Shown piece after piece: positions 12,221 to 13,175 of a stretch of 13,175 bases of DNA; the first letter of the stretch is position 1; every line of letters begins with the position of its first letter. The translations under genes and the position numbers were made by a program. The stretch comes from an uncultured Clostridia bacterium (GTDB lineage: Bacteria > Bacillota > Clostridia > Oscillospirales > CAG-272), in the NCBI GenBank assembly GCA_946061315.1, contig CAMGRB010000015.1, positions 1 through 13,175 of the forward strand. Direction: 5' to 3'. Below the pieces are notes generated by a model. That model ran no database searches. It was given only the letters and a program-made list of their open reading frames with translations, and was not told the DNA's origin.

Positions 12221-13132
12221 ATGAATTTATGTAATATCTCAAACGTAAAACGTCTTTTGTCGGAATTTAATACGGGGACCAAAAAAGGCTTCGGTCAAAA
12301 TTTCCTTATAAATGAGGAAATACCGTATAAAATAGCCGAGGAAAGTTATCTTTGCCACACAAAAAAAGCGGGAGAGGGAAAAAGCGGAGTAATAGAGATA
12401 GGCCCAGGTATAGGAACGCTTACCTGCAAGCTTTGCGAAAGATACGAAAAAGTCGTCGCCGTCGAGATAGATAAAACACTTATCCCCGTGCTTGACAAAA
12501 CGCTCTCTGATTATAATAATAAGGAAATTATAAATGAGGACTTTCTCAAGCTCGACCTTGAAAAGCTCGTTTCCGAAAAATTCGGAGGGGCGGCTGTGTC
12601 CGTCTGCGCAAATCTTCCTTATTATATTACAACTCCGATAATTATGAAAATCCTCGAAGAATCGTTTGCAAAAAAGGTGCGCTTTTTATCCGTCACCGTC
12701 ATGGTACAAAAAGAGGTTGCCGAGCGCCTTTGCGCCTCGGCGGGAGATAGCGAGTACGGTGCTATAACCGCGTCGCTTAACTATTACGGAAAGGCAAGGA
12801 AGCTATTTGACGTTTCCCCCGACAACTTTATGCCAAGCCCCAAGGTGACCTCCTCGGTTATACAAATAGAGCCGCACGAACAAATACCGTATAAGGTATC
12901 AAGTGAAAAAATGCTTTTTGAGGTTATTGCGGGCGCGTTTGCGCAGAGGAGAAAAACGCTTGTCAATTCGCTCTCCTCGTATTTCAAAACGGTAAGTAAG
13001 GAAGAAATCTCAAATATAATAACCTCTCTCGGCTACGATATAAATATAAGAGGAGAAAAACTCGGCACACAGGACTTTTGCAGGATTGCCGACGAGCTTG
13101 TAAAGAAAGGAATGAACATATATACTCGATGA
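12221..13132 (+). CDS. rsmA: 16S rRNA adenine dimethyltransferase RsmA (KsgA)
   Basis: RsmA uses S-adenosylmethionine to dimethylate the two adjacent adenosines in the 3'-terminal hairpin of 16S rRNA (A1518/A1519 in E. coli), a late 30S maturation step; loss gives kasugamycin resistance. The 303 residues show KKGFGQNFLIN (21-31), the SAM motif VIEIGPGIGTLT (57-68), acidic Glu82 in VAVEID, the catalytic NLPYYITTPI (131-140), MVQKEVAERL (161-170), FMPSPKVTSSVI (203-214) and FAQRRKTLVNSL (240-251). The start at 12221 has AAGAGG 9 bases upstream; the in-frame ATG at 12197 has no ribosome binding site and overlaps the tRNA promoter. The common Bacillota neighbours rnmV and ispE are not in view. 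Confidence 0.96.
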   Translation: MNLCNISNVKRLLSEFNTGTKKGFGQNFLINEEIPYKIAEESYLCHTKKAGEGKSGVIEIGPGIGTLTCKLCERYEKVVAVEIDKTLIPVLDKTLSDYNNKEIINEDFLKLDLEKLVSEKFGGAAVSVCANLPYYITTPIIMKILEESFAKKVRFLSVTVMVQKEVAERLCASAGDSEYGAITASLNYYGKARKLFDVSPDNFMPSPKVTSSVIQIEPHEQIPYKVSSEKMLFEVIAGAFAQRRKTLVNSLSSYFKTVSKEEISNIITSLGYDINIRGEKLGTQDFCRIADELVKKGMNIYTR

Positions 13133-13175
13133 TTTCTGTTTTATAACACCAATACTTAGCGTCAGGAGTATCATC
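13133..13175. other. Window right edge, nothing assignable
   Basis: The last 43 bases after rsmA contain no terminator with a U-tract and no gene start. GATGAT (13128-13133) and ATCATC at the very end are inverted copies, but the piece is too short to interpret. Confidence 0.3.

Noticed and set aside
1..13175. CRISPR array, phage genes, toxin-antitoxin pair or transposase
   Set aside because: No regularly spaced direct repeats and no coding frame with such motifs were seen; the gene content is housekeeping.

Overview
The window looks like a chromosomal housekeeping region of a Gram-positive anaerobe of the Bacillota, most likely class Clostridia and perhaps a gut Oscillospirales lineage. This is inferred from the rhodanese-less ThiI, ProB without a PUA domain, a DUF1292 protein, a Firmicutes-type 6S RNA, and a zapA-U32-maf-nth operon. 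Strong AGGAGG-type ribosome binding sites and near-consensus sigma-A promoters fit the same picture. No marker fixes the genus.

Left part (1-4246, all on the minus strand, read right to left). proB, proA and thiI form a tight operon with a 3-base gap and an ATGA overlap. It is followed by a DUF1292 gene with its own promoter over the thiI stop codon, then a 6S RNA gene and tRNA-Ser(CGA). The tRNA has its own promoter and a strong terminator.

Middle (4247-8162). A 146-base divergent intergenic region separates proB from a plus-strand operon: zapA (cell division), a large U32-family protein (RNA hydroxylation type), maf (nucleotide pyrophosphatase) and nth (endonuclease III). The operon ends in a hairpin with T-rich sequence in both directions. 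That hairpin merges with a structured element of about 200 bp whose ends are inverted copies of GGGCTGTYGCAAA. This element is the most accessory-looking piece of DNA here.

Right part (8163-11744, minus strand). A MarR-family regulator and an overlapping AMP-forming acyl-CoA synthetase form a two-gene operon. Its promoter is a perfect TTGACA-N17-TATAAT whose -35 hexamer lies inside a palindrome, a good candidate for an autoregulatory operator. Upstream lies a separately transcribed iron-containing alcohol dehydrogenase with its own promoter and terminator.

Right end (11919-13132). Minus-strand tRNA-Thr(CGT) and tRNA-Gly(CCC) share a promoter and a terminator. They lie between the alcohol dehydrogenase and plus-strand rsmA (16S rRNA dimethyltransferase). 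A near-consensus plus-strand promoter reads antisense across both tRNA genes toward rsmA. I saw no phage, CRISPR, toxin-antitoxin or defence genes. The less ordinary items are the inverted-repeat element, the MarR operator, the antisense-facing promoter, and the three tRNAs that all carry C at position 34.
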